The notes under the pieces were generated by a model that was not told the origin of the DNA, did not search any database, and saw only the letters and a program-made list of their open reading frames with translations. The translations under genes were made by a program, and so were the position numbers. Shown in pieces: positions 28,347 through 36,877 of a stretch of 64,000 nt of DNA (its first letter is position 1; every line of letters begins with the position of its first letter). The stretch is from Levilactobacillus acidifarinae DSM 19394 = JCM 15949 (GTDB lineage Bacteria > Bacillota > Bacilli > Lactobacillales > Lactobacillaceae). Location of the stretch: positions 124,001-188,000 of the forward strand of contig NZ_AZDV01000003.1 of the NCBI RefSeq assembly GCF_001434835.1. The letters are read 5' to 3'.

Positions 28347-28631
28347 TTAGTCGATAACTGCGACTAAGTCCTTTTCGTGTAAAACAAGGTAAGTCTTGTC
28401 TTGATACTTCACTTCAGTACCGGAATACTTGTCAAACAAGACTTTGTCGCCAACCTTAACGCTTGGCGCAACCTTTTCGCCATTGTCCAACACCCGGCCG
28501 TCGCCGACTGCAACAACGTTGGCCGTTTGAGGCTTTTCTTTAGCATTACTTGCTAATACAATGCCGCCAACCGTTTCTTCTTGTTCTTCTGGTTGGTCTA
28601 AAATGACGCGGTCTCCTAATGGTTTTAACAC
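28347..28631 (-). CDS. groES: 10 kDa co-chaperonin GroES
   Basis: Heptameric lid of GroEL, 94 residues, with the mobile loop [20 protein letters not shown] and the core [17 protein letters not shown]. The start is GTG 28629-28631 ([11 protein letters not shown]), preceded by GGAGGG; the frame is open for 42 more codons, but these run back through the CIRCE element and promoter and are not translated. Confidence 0.97.
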   Translation of the reverse strand: MLKPLGDRVILDQPEEQEETVGGIVLASNAKEKPQTANVVAVGDGRVLDNGEKVAPSVKVGDKVLFDKYSGTEVKYQDKTYLVLHEKDLVAVID

Positions 28632-28678
28632 TTGAATCCCTCCAATGAACTTACTAATCAACTTTAGTTTTAGCACTA

Positions 28679-28705
28679 TTAGCACTTGACTAACATAAGT
28701 GCTAA
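28679..28705 (-). promoter_or_regulatory. CIRCE element (HrcA operator)
   Basis: TTAGCACTT, 9-bp spacer, AAGTGCTAA: the classical inverted repeat bound by HrcA, located between the groESL promoter and the groES start. An extra half-site TTAGCACTA-like string lies directly beside it (28670-28678, plus strand). Confidence 0.95.
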
Positions 28706-28716
28706 TCACAGTTTCT

Positions 28717-28745
28717 AATATATGATTTTTCGTTTTAAAAATCAA
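28717..28745 (-). promoter_or_regulatory. groESL promoter
   Basis: TTGATT (28740-28745), 17-bp spacer, TATATT (28717-28722) on the minus strand, placing the CIRCE element just downstream of the start point. Confidence 0.75.
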
Positions 28746-28750
28746 GGAAT

Positions 28751-28777
28751 TTGGCAAACTTTCTTGGTGAGTGCTAA
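28751..28777 (-). promoter_or_regulatory. Degenerate second CIRCE-like element
   Basis: TTAGCACTC (minus strand, 28769-28777), 9 bp, GTTTGCCAA (28751-28759). One arm is a perfect CIRCE half, the other matches 6 of 9. It lies just upstream of the -35, so HrcA could bridge the promoter. Whether it is bound is unknown. Confidence 0.5.
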
Positions 28778-28919
28778 TCTGTCCCCCATTCTACCTAAAC
28801 TCCGGGAAGGAACGCACTGATTTTGTCCGGTAGGAAGAAAACTTAAGGGTTTGCTTACTATTGGATGTGTTGTCGATAGCTGTTAAAAATTTAAACTTCC
28901 TAACCCGCACCACTTTGTT

Positions 28920-29163
28920 GCTGAAACGGGCTTATTAGGGGCAACGGGTTTTGCTTAACCCCATTTTGGCGATTAGCCCAGCCCATCGCGATTATATGGG
29001 TGCTGGATTTGCGTTTTTATACTTTCGCCATCTGCGGCCGCCGAAACGTGCGACTGACGGGCAGCCGGCTCCGCTTAAACCCAATCGTGGCTTCATCCCC
29101 TAAGCCCAGGGATAAAGCCACGATTGGCCTTAATGCTCACCAGCTAAACGCCCTTCGTCGCAC
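28920..29163 (-). repeat. Structured intergenic element, copy 1
   Basis: Core 29040-29163 matches a second copy at 54512-54635. Nested pairing: GTGCGAC/GTCGCAC (29048-29054/29157-29163), GGGC/GCCC (29059-29062/29150-29153), AGCCGG/CCAGCT (29063-29068/29140-29145, G-U on the minus strand only), CCAATCGTGGCTT/AAGCCACGATTGG (29081-29093/29115-29127) and ATCCC/GGGAT (29095-29099/29109-29113). The left part (28920-28970) shares a GCTGAAACGGGCTTA block with copy 2. It starts about 10 nt past the rex terminator. No protein is supported. 28778-28919 shows nothing else. Confidence 0.75.
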
Positions 29164-29172
29164 TCTGCAACC

Positions 29173-29203
29173 AAAAAAGCCGTAATCCTTTCAGACTACG
29201 ACT
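29173..29203 (-). terminator. Terminator after rex
   Basis: Minus-strand AGTCGTAGTC / GATTACGGCT stem (G-U pairs) followed by TTTTTT. Confidence 0.8.
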
Positions 29204-29208
29204 CCTGC

Positions 29209-29847
29209 TTAATCTTTGTGATTGTAATGTTCCAAGAAGTAAATCAAAGTTTGTAATTCGTTGGTCAGATCCACGTTTTGGACCCGTACTCCCTTCGGCA
29301 CCGTGATCCGTAACGGCGTGAAGTTCAAGATTCCCTTGATGCCCCCCGCTACCGCTTCGTTAGTGACCTCTTGGGCCACGTCCGATGGGATGGTCAGAAT
29401 CGCCACTTGAATCTGTTGTTCTTCCAGTTGCGTCCGCAAATCCGTCATCGGATAAATCGGCACACCACTTTGAATCGTGTTGGCAATATCTTCATTAATA
29501 TCGAACGCCGCACTGATGCGCACGTTACTGTCCTGGTGGAAGTTAAAGTTCAAAAGCGCATGGCCCAAGTTACCGACCCCAATCAGCGCCACACTAGTTA
29601 AACGGTCCTGATTCAAAATCTTCCGGAAAAACTTGATCAAACTTTCGACGTCGTAGCCGTAGCCCCGCTTCCCTAGGGCCCCAAAGTAGGAAAAATCCCG
29701 CCGAATGGTGGCTGAATCCACCTTCACGGCTTCGGAAAGTTCCGTCGAAGAGACCCGCGTTTTATCGGCGTCTAGTAAGATATTTAAATAGCGATAGTAA
29801 ATCGGCAAGCGTTTCGCCGTCGCGCGCGGAATTTTTTGTTCTGTCAA
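29209..29847 (-). CDS. rex: Redox-sensing transcriptional repressor Rex
   Basis: Dimeric repressor that senses the NADH/NAD+ ratio and controls fermentation and redox genes. 212 residues: N-terminal winged helix (about 1-80; [33 protein letters not shown] type) and Rossmann NAD(H)-binding domain with [10 protein letters not shown] at about 91-100. The start is TTG 29845-29847, 8 nt after AGGAGGT; the only nearby ATG runs into a stop. Between groESL and the YdiF-type ABC-F gene, as in Bacillus. Confidence 0.95.
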   Translation of the reverse strand: MTEQKIPRATAKRLPIYYRYLNILLDADKTRVSSTELSEAVKVDSATIRRDFSYFGALGKRGYGYDVESLIKFFRKILNQDRLTSVALIGVGNLGHALLNFNFHQDSNVRISAAFDINEDIANTIQSGVPIYPMTDLRTQLEEQQIQVAILTIPSDVAQEVTNEAVAGGIKGILNFTPLRITVPKGVRVQNVDLTNELQTLIYFLEHYNHKD

Positions 29848-29933
29848 AGCATGTTACCTCCTAATCAATTATTGCCGGTCATCGCTAAAACCACTTCAGT
29901 CCCAACGACTTACAGGCTTAACTTATTCGACAA

Positions 29934-30055
29934 TTGTGAAATCTCATTTCCTATAGATTATAGCATATCAGTACATCTTGTGAAAGAAGTTGCAAATATT
30001 TATCGGATTTTTTCACAATCTGCACGAGTGAGCAGCGCTTTAAATTATTTCACAA
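29934..30055. promoter_or_regulatory. Cluster of Rex-type half sites
   Basis: Between the divergent rex and ABC-F genes are TTGTGAA (29934-29940 and 29978-29984) and TTCACAA (30012-30018 and 30049-30055). These are the two halves of the Rex operator, but spacing does not give one canonical 18-20 bp site. Autoregulation is plausible, unproven. The rest of 29848-30214 is AT-rich without genes. Confidence 0.45.
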
Positions 30056-30214
30056 AGTTCGGCAAAACGCAATTTTTTATTTAATCAATCGTTACGGGGC
30101 GCAACGACGGGAAAACCGGGTTAGTTTCACCCGACAATATTTCGGCTTAACTGCACAATATGCTAAAATATAGAGTAATAATAACCGCAAACTGCGTAAA
30201 AGGAGGTTGGTTTT

Positions 30215-32167
30215 GTGATTCTCTTACAAGTCCAACAAGTGACCCGGCGTTTCGGGGCCACCGTCCTCTTCCACGACGTCAATCTCGACGTTGCCGAACA
30301 CGGACGGGTCGCCTTAGTCGGGCGCAACGGGGCTGGTAAATCCACCCTGATTAAAATGATTGCCGGGGAGACCACCCCCGACGAAGGTCAAATTACCCGT
30401 AAACGGGGACTGACCGTGGGCTATCAAGCCCAAAACGCGGGCCTAAATTCCGACAAATCGATCTGGGACGAAATGCTGACCGTGTTTGCCAAGCAACGCG
30501 CCATGGAACGTAAAATTCACGATTTGGAAGCCCAGATGAGTGATCCGGCCGTGATTGCCGACACCGAACAGTTCGACCAAATCACCAAAACCTACGATCA
30601 ATTACAACAAGATTTTAGCGATCAAAACGGCTACGGTTACCAGGCCGAAATTCGGGGTGTGTTGCACGGTTTCGAATTCGGCGAAGAATTCTACGATAAA
30701 CCCATCAGTGAACTCTCCGGGGGCCAGCGAACCCAATTGGCCTTAGCCAAACGGCTGTTGGAAAAACCCGACCTGTTAATCTTAGACGAACCCACCAACC
30801 ACCTCGACGTGGAAACGTTGACCTGGTTAGAAGGGTACCTCCAAGGATACCCCGGCGCCCTACTCGTCGTGTCCCATGACCGGTACTTCCTCGATCACGT
30901 GGCCACTGAGGTCTACGACATGGCCCGCGGGAGCCTGCATCATTACCCGGGAAATTATTCACATTTCATCGACGAAAAGGCCCAACGCCTCCAACAGGAA
31001 TGGAAGGAATACGATAAGCAACAGACCGAAATCTCGAAATTAGAGGATTTCGTTAACCGCAACATCGTACGGGCCTCCACCACCAAGCGAGCTCAAGCCC
31101 GGCGTAAGCAACTCGATAAGATGGACCGGCTAGCGAAACCCGAGGGCGACGAAAAGGTGGCCCGCTTCACCTTTCGCCCCCACCGGCAAAGCGGTAACGT
31201 GGTCTTGGACGTGGTCAACACCGCGGTCGGCTACGACGGGCAAACCCTGTGTTCGCCGATCAACCTCGACATCAAGAAACACCAAGCCATCGCCATTGTT
31301 GGTCCTAACGGGGTGGGTAAATCCACCCTGCTCAAAACCATTCTGGGCAAGATTCCACCCCTCAAGGGTCAGATCATCTTCGGGACCGGTGTCGACACCG
31401 GCTACTACGACCAGGACCAAGCCAACCTGCACGACAAGAAGACCGTTCTGCACGAACTTTGGGATGATCACCCCACTACGCCCGAGGGCGACATTCGCTC
31501 AATCTTAGGCAGTTTCCTGTTTACGGGCGCCGACGTCGACAAGACCGTCCACAGCCTCAGTGGGGGTGAGAAGGCCCGGCTGTTGCTGACGAAACTGGCT
31601 CTCCGCCACGATAACTTTCTGATGCTCGACGAACCGACCAACCACTTAGACATCGATAGTCGGGAAGTTTTGGAAACGGCCCTCAACGAGTTTGACGGCA
31701 CCATCCTGTTCGTCTCCCATGACCGGTACTTCATCAACCAGGTGGCCAATCAAGTCATCGAATTGAGTCCGGACGGCACTACCCGCTACTTAGGAAACTA
31801 CGACTACTACGTGGACAAGAAGGCTGAACAGGACGCTTATGCGGCCAAGGAAGCCGCCGAGGCCGAAGCGGCCCACCCCACGGTCGCCACGCCTAAGCAG
31901 ACCCAAGTCGACTACCAGCAGCAAAAGGAGCACCAAAAGGCCAAGCGTAAGCTTTCCCGGCAGGTTGAAGCCCTGGAAGGCCAGATGACCAAGTTAGAAA
32001 CCCAAAAGGCCGACATTGAAAAGACCATGAGTCAGCCCGATTACTTCAACGACGTCGCCAAACTGGGCGACCTTCAACAACAGTTGGACGCCACCACCCA
32101 GGAACTCAGCACCGTCGAAGACGACTGGACCACTAAGAGTTTGGAACTCGAAAAATTTACCGATTAA
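30215..32167 (+). CDS. ABC-F family ribosome-associated ATPase (YdiF/Uup type)
   Basis: Cytoplasmic protein of 650 residues with two ABC domains and no membrane segment: Walker A GRNGAGKST (about 36-44) and GPNGVGKST (about 364-372), signatures LSGGQRTQL and LSGGEKARL, Walker B LLILDEPTNHLD and FLMLDEPTNHLD, the ABC-F linker with KQQTEISKLEDFV, and a C-terminal coiled coil (about 565-648). Such proteins act on the ribosomal E site to relieve stalls or give antibiotic protection. Synteny with rex and tsaD points to the YdiF subgroup. GTG start with AGGAGG upstream. Confidence 0.9.
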   Translation: MILLQVQQVTRRFGATVLFHDVNLDVAEHGRVALVGRNGAGKSTLIKMIAGETTPDEGQITRKRGLTVGYQAQNAGLNSDKSIWDEMLTVFAKQRAMERKIHDLEAQMSDPAVIADTEQFDQITKTYDQLQQDFSDQNGYGYQAEIRGVLHGFEFGEEFYDKPISELSGGQRTQLALAKRLLEKPDLLILDEPTNHLDVETLTWLEGYLQGYPGALLVVSHDRYFLDHVATEVYDMARGSLHHYPGNYSHFIDEKAQRLQQEWKEYDKQQTEISKLEDFVNRNIVRASTTKRAQARRKQLDKMDRLAKPEGDEKVARFTFRPHRQSGNVVLDVVNTAVGYDGQTLCSPINLDIKKHQAIAIVGPNGVGKSTLLKTILGKIPPLKGQIIFGTGVDTGYYDQDQANLHDKKTVLHELWDDHPTTPEGDIRSILGSFLFTGADVDKTVHSLSGGEKARLLLTKLALRHDNFLMLDEPTNHLDIDSREVLETALNEFDGTILFVSHDRYFINQVANQVIELSPDGTTRYLGNYDYYVDKKAEQDAYAAKEAAEAEAAHPTVATPKQTQVDYQQQKEHQKAKRKLSRQVEALEGQMTKLETQKADIEKTMSQPDYFNDVAKLGDLQQQLDATTQELSTVEDDWTTKSLELEKFTD

Positions 32168-32172
32168 CGCAT

Positions 32173-32222
32173 AAAAGGTCAGCCACTCCCGAGAAATTCT
32201 CTCGTGGATGGCTGACCTTTTT
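32173..32222. terminator. Bidirectional terminator between ABC-F gene and tsaD
   Basis: AAAAGGTCAGCCA / TGGCTGACCTTTTT outer stem with inner GAGA/TCTC; T-runs on both strands. Confidence 0.9.
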
Positions 32223-32248
32223 CATGGCTAGGTGATCGTAAACTTGCC

Positions 32249-33292
32249 TTACTTCGCCGCGTCTTCGACCCAGTCGAATTCCAGACTTGGGTCGGCGTTT
32301 AACGTGGCGTCCGCAAAGACGCCGTGACGGTACGCGACATTGGCAAAGGCCCCAATCATCGCGGCGTTATCGCCACATAATTTCAGCGGTGCCTTGACCA
32401 GATGCGTCCCGTCGACGGTCGCGAGGTCGTGGTCCAACCGTTCCCGTAAGCCGAGGTTGGCGGCCACCCCACCGGCTAAGATCAGCTGGTGGACCGGGTA
32501 CTCCCGTAAGGCCCGCAACGTCTTCTCGGCTAACACGTCGACCACGGCTTGTTGGAAACTCGCCGCTAGGTCGTGCTTATCAAGCGTTTCGCCAATCTGA
32601 TCGGCGTGATGGGTGGTGTTGATGAAGGCACTCTTTAACCCGCTAAAGCTAAAGTCAAAGTTGTCATCTTTTTCCATCGCCCGGGGAAAATGAAAGGTAT
32701 CGTGCCCCTGGTGAGCCCATTCGTCGACCGTCTTACCGGCCGGATAGTTGACCCCCATCACCCGACCAACCTTATCGTAGGCTTCCCCGGCGGCATCGTC
32801 GCGGGTCTCCCCAATGATCTCAAACTGGTTCTCGGCGGGCATGTAGACCAATTCCGTATGCCCCCCGGAAACCAACAGCGCCATGGCCGGAAATTCAATG
32901 GGTTCCACGTAACGGGCCGCGTAGATGTGCCCGGCCATGTGGTTGACCGGAATCAACGGTAGGTTGTGTGCAAAAGCGACCGTCTTCGCGGCCGTCACGC
33001 CAATCAGTAGCGCACCGACCAACCCGGGACCGTACGTTACCGCGACGGCATCGAGATCGTCATAAGTTACGTCCGCTTCCTGCAAGGCGTCTTTGATGCA
33101 CAGGGTTACCTCTTCAATATGGTGACGGCTGGCCACTTCGGGAACCACGCCGCCGAACCGTTGGTGACTCTTGATCTGTGTCGCCACGATGTTCGACAAA
33201 ATCTTGTGGCCGTCTTCGATGACGGCCACGCTGGTTTCATCACAACTTGATTCAAACGCTAGAATTAAATTTCGCTTATCCGTTGGACTCAC
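32249..33292 (-). CDS. tsaD: tRNA N6-adenosine threonylcarbamoyltransferase TsaD
   Basis: Transfers threonylcarbamoyl to A37 of ANN-decoding tRNAs, with TsaB and TsaE. 347 residues, ASKHA fold: [11 protein letters not shown] at 15-25, metal ligands in HMAGHIYAA (two His), SGGHTELV and C-terminal [13 protein letters not shown] and [11 protein letters not shown]. The start is GTG 33290-33292; its Shine-Dalgarno AGAAGGA is directly adjacent with no spacer, which is unusual, and no other start codon is available before the conserved region. Confidence 0.95.
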   Translation of the reverse strand: MSPTDKRNLILAFESSCDETSVAVIEDGHKILSNIVATQIKSHQRFGGVVPEVASRHHIEEVTLCIKDALQEADVTYDDLDAVAVTYGPGLVGALLIGVTAAKTVAFAHNLPLIPVNHMAGHIYAARYVEPIEFPAMALLVSGGHTELVYMPAENQFEIIGETRDDAAGEAYDKVGRVMGVNYPAGKTVDEWAHQGHDTFHFPRAMEKDDNFDFSFSGLKSAFINTTHHADQIGETLDKHDLAASFQQAVVDVLAEKTLRALREYPVHQLILAGGVAANLGLRERLDHDLATVDGTHLVKAPLKLCGDNAAMIGAFANVAYRHGVFADATLNADPSLEFDWVEDAAK

Positions 33293-33344
33293 TCCTTCTA
33301 ATTTTCCCCGGAAAAAACGCGCGGACGCTGCCGCGCGTTACCTG

Positions 33345-33956
33345 TTAATTGTGGGCTTGAGCTTCTTGAGTTTCCTGAGCCGCCGGTGCCGCTTCCAGGT
33401 TTAACACCATATCCGCCGCATCTTCGTGATCCCCAAAGTAGTACCCGCGCTTGACCCCGGTTTGTTGAAAATCCAGGTCCTTGTACAGGTGTTGCGCTTG
33501 TTCATTGGAAACCCGCACTTCCAAGCTAACGGTCTTATAATTCAACTGTTGCGCCTTTTTGATCATGATATTGAGTAAGAACCGCCCTAAGCCCCGATCC
33601 TGATAGTCCGGTAACACGGCGATGTTGGTAATGTGCGCATCGCGGGTGCGTTCGTCAAAGGTACTGCCGATGAACGCCAGTAACCGGTCGTTCTTACGAA
33701 TAACCAGGTACAGGCGATCCTTTTCTCGCCGTAATTCATTCGCGAAGGCCGTCGAATCCCACGGGGCCTTCCCCGCATAAACGGCCCGTTCAATTTCAAT
33801 CATTTCTGGAATGTCGGTGAACAAAGCCTTGGCCACGAAGTACGTGACGTCATGAATGGTGACCTGGTGATTCTTGACCCCCAGGGCTTCTTCACGGACA
33901 ATTTCCCGCCGGCTACCAAAAACGTTTTTATACCAAATTTTAAATTTTTTCAACAT
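33345..33956 (-). CDS. rimI: Ribosomal-protein-alanine N-acetyltransferase RimI-like
   Basis: GNAT acetyltransferase that probably acetylates the N-terminal Ala of ribosomal protein S18. 203 residues; the GNAT core lies at about 38-185 with acetyl-CoA motif LPDYQDRGLGRFLL (Q/RxxGxG/A). An N-terminal extension of about 40 residues (basic, KKFKIWYKNVFGS) makes it longer than Bacillus YdiD. Overlaps tsaB by 17 bp in a tsaB-rimI-tsaD operon. Confidence 0.9.
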   Translation of the reverse strand: MLKKFKIWYKNVFGSRREIVREEALGVKNHQVTIHDVTYFVAKALFTDIPEMIEIERAVYAGKAPWDSTAFANELRREKDRLYLVIRKNDRLLAFIGSTFDERTRDAHITNIAVLPDYQDRGLGRFLLNIMIKKAQQLNYKTVSLEVRVSNEQAQHLYKDLDFQQTGVKRGYYFGDHEDAADMVLNLEAAPAAQETQEAQAHN

Positions 33957-34662
33957 ATGATTGGTTATCCTCTTTTGGGTTCTTCGCGCGCCATTCGGCT
34001 TCCGCTTGGGTCAGACGTAAATAATTCGGAACGAACCGGTCCACATCTTTAATGGGCGTCAGGTGCTGGCCTAACAACCCAATCGTCGCGACCTGCGGGA
34101 GGTTCAGCCACGCGCTGATGGCGGGCGTCGCTGCCGAAATGGTCGTGTGAATCAACTCGCTAAAGTGGCTAGCATCCCCCAGGAACCAGACCGGTTCCGC
34201 GTACTCCTTCACGGCCGTTAGGAAGGCCGTCACGTCGGTATGGGCATCCGGAATCACCGCCACCGGAACGCCGGCTTGAATCCGGTACAATCCGGCGAAA
34301 ACGTTTTGGTTCCGGGCATCGAACATCGGGGCCACTAACGCCCCTTCGACGGGCACGTTGGCGGCCAACGTCGCCAGACTGGAAACGGCGACCAAATCGA
34401 GATCTAGCGTCGAGGCCAGGGCCTTCGCGGTCGTCACGGCAATTCGAATTCCCGTATAGGAACCCGGTCCCGCCGCCACCACGATCCGATCGAGATCGGT
34501 CGGTTTTAACTCAGCCATCCCCAATAACCGTTCAATCTCGGGCAAGAGGTATTCCGCGTGTTTTTGGTGGACCGTTACCGTAATCGTTGCCAAGACCGTT
34601 TCATCCTCTAAAACGGCGACACTTAACGGTCGATTAGACGTATCAATTGCTAAAACTTTCAT
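33940..34662 (-). CDS. tsaB: tRNA threonylcarbamoyladenosine biosynthesis protein TsaB
   Basis: Non-catalytic partner of TsaD in t6A formation, 240 residues. AIDTSNRPLSVAVL at 5-18, LPEIERLLGMAELKPTDLDRI, and the conserved GPGSYTGIRIAVTTAKALA at about 65-83 identify the family; it has the ASKHA fold without the metal-binding His pair. First gene of tsaB-rimI-tsaD. Confidence 0.95.
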   Translation of the reverse strand: MKVLAIDTSNRPLSVAVLEDETVLATITVTVHQKHAEYLLPEIERLLGMAELKPTDLDRIVVAAGPGSYTGIRIAVTTAKALASTLDLDLVAVSSLATLAANVPVEGALVAPMFDARNQNVFAGLYRIQAGVPVAVIPDAHTDVTAFLTAVKEYAEPVWFLGDASHFSELIHTTISAATPAISAWLNLPQVATIGLLGQHLTPIKDVDRFVPNYLRLTQAEAEWRAKNPKEDNQSYVEKI

Positions 34663-34861
34663 CTTTATACTTGGTCCCCCTCAACGAATTGACGCGATCA
34701 GATGTTAAGAGCGGCGCACCAAATTCGCTACACCGCCCGTCAACTGTTCCGCGCTGATGGTCCCGCATCTTATCACGGGACCGTTCCTTGCTATTTATTC
34801 AGTTTACTATACTACCACAAAACTACGGCGGCCACACCCGTTACGGGCGCTTAACCAAATC

Positions 34862-35602
34862 TTAGACGCTTTGCCAGCCCACCGTCGCGATGGCCGCGAT
34901 CGTGGTTCCAATCATAATCCGGTGTTGCGTGGTCGTGGCGTCGCCGTGAACCACTTGACTGGCCACCTGGTGACCGTACTGGACTTCGTTTTCGAAACGA
35001 ATCTGAACGTCAACCGGCTGATGGGTCCGTAAGAAGTCGGCTGGTAAACTGTCCAGTAACCAGTCGAAGTAGTGGGCGTTATTGACGTGACCGTTATTGT
35101 CAATGTCAAAGTACCGCACCCGGTACGGCTTGGTGGTCAGCGTGGCCGTTTCGTCTAACCGCTTGGGCCGCGGTAACCGCGGTAACCGACTGACCTCTTC
35201 ACTCTGATAAGGGGCCATAATCTCGGCCGGAATCGTGACAATCTTTCGGTTGGCGTAGCTCATGGTAACCCAGATACCCTCACCGTACGCCAACGTTTCG
35301 CCGTTAGCATCTAACAGCCAGTATTCCCGGTAAGCAAAGTAGCGGTTATAGGCGGTGGCTTGGGTCTTCAACGTCACCGTCTCCCCGGTCCGGGGCATCC
35401 GCGTGATCTGCACGTGGTACTGGGTAACGACCCAACCAACCCCGAAACTTTGGATAAAGTCGGTGGGTAAGCCCAAATCATTACTTTGATCGTCGGACAC
35501 CAGCACAAACAAATTGATCAACATCGCGACGGTCAAGTGACCGGTATCGTCGGCTTCATAATAAGTGACGCGATGGGGTTCTGTATAGGCTTTAGCGCTC
35601 AT
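34862..35602 (-). CDS. Acyl-ACP thioesterase
   Basis: Releases fatty acids from acyl carrier protein; 246 residues with two hot-dog domains (PF01643). First half begins PHRVTYYEADDTGHLTVAMLI; the second has RYFDIDNNGHVNNAHYFDWLLD, with Asp/Asn/His residues expected for catalysis, and a later W. Bacterial members let cells set chain length or recycle acyl-ACP. The ATG overlaps the rsmI stop region by 11 bp, so it is the last gene of the tmk-darA-holB-yabA-rsmI operon, a position also seen in other lactobacilli. Confidence 0.9.
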   Translation of the reverse strand: MSAKAYTEPHRVTYYEADDTGHLTVAMLINLFVLVSDDQSNDLGLPTDFIQSFGVGWVVTQYHVQITRMPRTGETVTLKTQATAYNRYFAYREYWLLDANGETLAYGEGIWVTMSYANRKIVTIPAEIMAPYQSEEVSRLPRLPRPKRLDETATLTTKPYRVRYFDIDNNGHVNNAHYFDWLLDSLPADFLRTHQPVDVQIRFENEVQYGHQVASQVVHGDATTTQHRIMIGTTIAAIATVGWQSV

Positions 35603-36500
35603 CCGTGGGGTCCTCCTGCTCTTGGTCTAAATGGTGATAAACTCGGTAGACGTCCTGCTTCTTCAAGTGGCGTAAGTTGGCCACTTCCTTAATCGCGGCA
35701 TTCGGTTTCTCCCCGGCGGCAATCAGCCGGTCCACCTGTACCGGAATTGGTTCGCTCAAATCTACAGTATCTTCTTCCGTGGTAGGATGCGGATTGCCCC
35801 CTACCAACACGACAAATTCACCACGAACGGTGTCGGTTGCCGCCCAGTCGGCCAACTCACTCAGACTCCCCCGTAAGAATTCCTCGTAGCGCTTAGTTAA
35901 TTCACGACACAAAACTGCGGGTCGCTCCGCTCCTAAGCCGGCGGCCAGGTTTGCCAACGTCTTCTTCAACCGGTGAGGGGCTTCATAGAAAATCAAAGTT
36001 TCCGGTCGTTGCGCCAGTTCGCCGATTTCAGCCTTTTGGTCCTTCGGCTTACGGTCTAAAAACCCGTAAAAGTAGAACGGTTGCGGCGCCAAGCCGGAGG
36101 CAATCAACGCCGTTAGTCCCGCGTTAGCCCCCGGTAACGGGACCACTGGAATCTGCGCTTGCGCACACGCTACGACTAATTCGTGACCCGGATCGCTAAT
36201 GGACGGCATTCCCGCATCGCTGACCTGGGCAATTTGTTGGCCTGCTTGGAGTTTAGCCAATAATTGGGGGATTCGTTCCTGCGTGTTGTGTTCGTGAAAA
36301 CTAATTTGCTTGGTGGTGATGTCAAAGTGATTTAATAGTTTTTGCGTGTTCCGCGTATCTTCGGCGGCAATCAGGTCAACGGCCTTAAGGGTCTTAACGG
36401 CCCGAAACGTCATATCGTCTAAGTTACCAATGGGCGTGGGAACCAGGTATAAGCGCCCGACCGTCTCGGCTTGAAAGCTCCGTTGTCGTTGCATCGTCAC
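35592..36500 (-). CDS. rsmI: 16S rRNA (cytidine(1402)-2'-O)-methyltransferase RsmI
   Basis: SAM-dependent methyltransferase modifying C1402 in the ribosomal P site. 302 residues, tetrapyrrole-methylase fold: LYLVPTPIGNLDDMTFRAV, SDAGMPSISDPG, and PLPGANAGLTALIASG. GTG 36498-36500 lies 6 nt after AGGAGG (36507-36512, inside the end of yabA) and is favoured over ATG 36494. Member of the conserved yabA-rsmI pair. Confidence 0.95.
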   Translation of the reverse strand: MTMQRQRSFQAETVGRLYLVPTPIGNLDDMTFRAVKTLKAVDLIAAEDTRNTQKLLNHFDITTKQISFHEHNTQERIPQLLAKLQAGQQIAQVSDAGMPSISDPGHELVVACAQAQIPVVPLPGANAGLTALIASGLAPQPFYFYGFLDRKPKDQKAEIGELAQRPETLIFYEAPHRLKKTLANLAAGLGAERPAVLCRELTKRYEEFLRGSLSELADWAATDTVRGEFVVLVGGNPHPTTEEDTVDLSEPIPVQVDRLIAAGEKPNAAIKEVANLRHLKKQDVYRVYHHLDQEQEDPTDER

Positions 36501-36510
36501 AAAATTCCTC

Positions 36511-36852
36511 CTACTGATCGCGATAAATAACTTCTAAACAAAAGGCACACTCTTCGTCTTGCTTCCGCCGGGTGCCATAAAACTCCCGACAAACGTGAAA
36601 CCCCTCTTCGTAGAGTTTCTCCAAGACCTGACGCGACTTAGATAACCCCTGTTGCGTGGTTTCCGGGGCTTCTGGCAAGGTCCGTTGGAGCTCACGCAGT
36701 AGATCACGCAGGTGTTGGTTTTCAATTTCGAGTTCGGCGTTTTGTTCAAAGACCTGCGTAAGTTCGGTTTGCAAGTCACTGAACTGGGTCAGTGTGGTTT
36801 CCAACTGGCCCTTTAAATCCTTGAGTTGATCGTAAACTGCTTGTTTATCCAA
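36511..36852 (-). CDS. yabA: Replication initiation control protein YabA
   Basis: Negative regulator of DnaA-driven initiation that bridges DnaA and the DnaN clamp. 113 residues: N-terminal coiled coil (about 1-60, Gln/Leu/Glu heptads) for tetramerisation and a C-terminal zinc-binding module with HVCREFYG and CAFC. The start is TTG 36850-36852 after AAGGGGTGG. Lies 25 bp after holB. Confidence 0.94.
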   Translation of the reverse strand: MDKQAVYDQLKDLKGQLETTLTQFSDLQTELTQVFEQNAELEIENQHLRDLLRELQRTLPEAPETTQQGLSKSRQVLEKLYEEGFHVCREFYGTRRKQDEECAFCLEVIYRDQ

Positions 36853-36877
36853 ATTGCCACCCCTTTTTCTAAACGAT

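Noticed and set aside
29000-29185. 61-codon plus-strand frame in the 29-kb gap
   Set aside because: It overlaps the structured repeat, whose pairing and covariation explain the sequence; the second copy has no equivalent protein.
34755-34782. T-box-like element before tsaB (GGTCCCG hairpin)
   Set aside because: A GGTCCCG/CGGGACC hairpin exists, but no specifier loop, T-box sequence or T-run was found.
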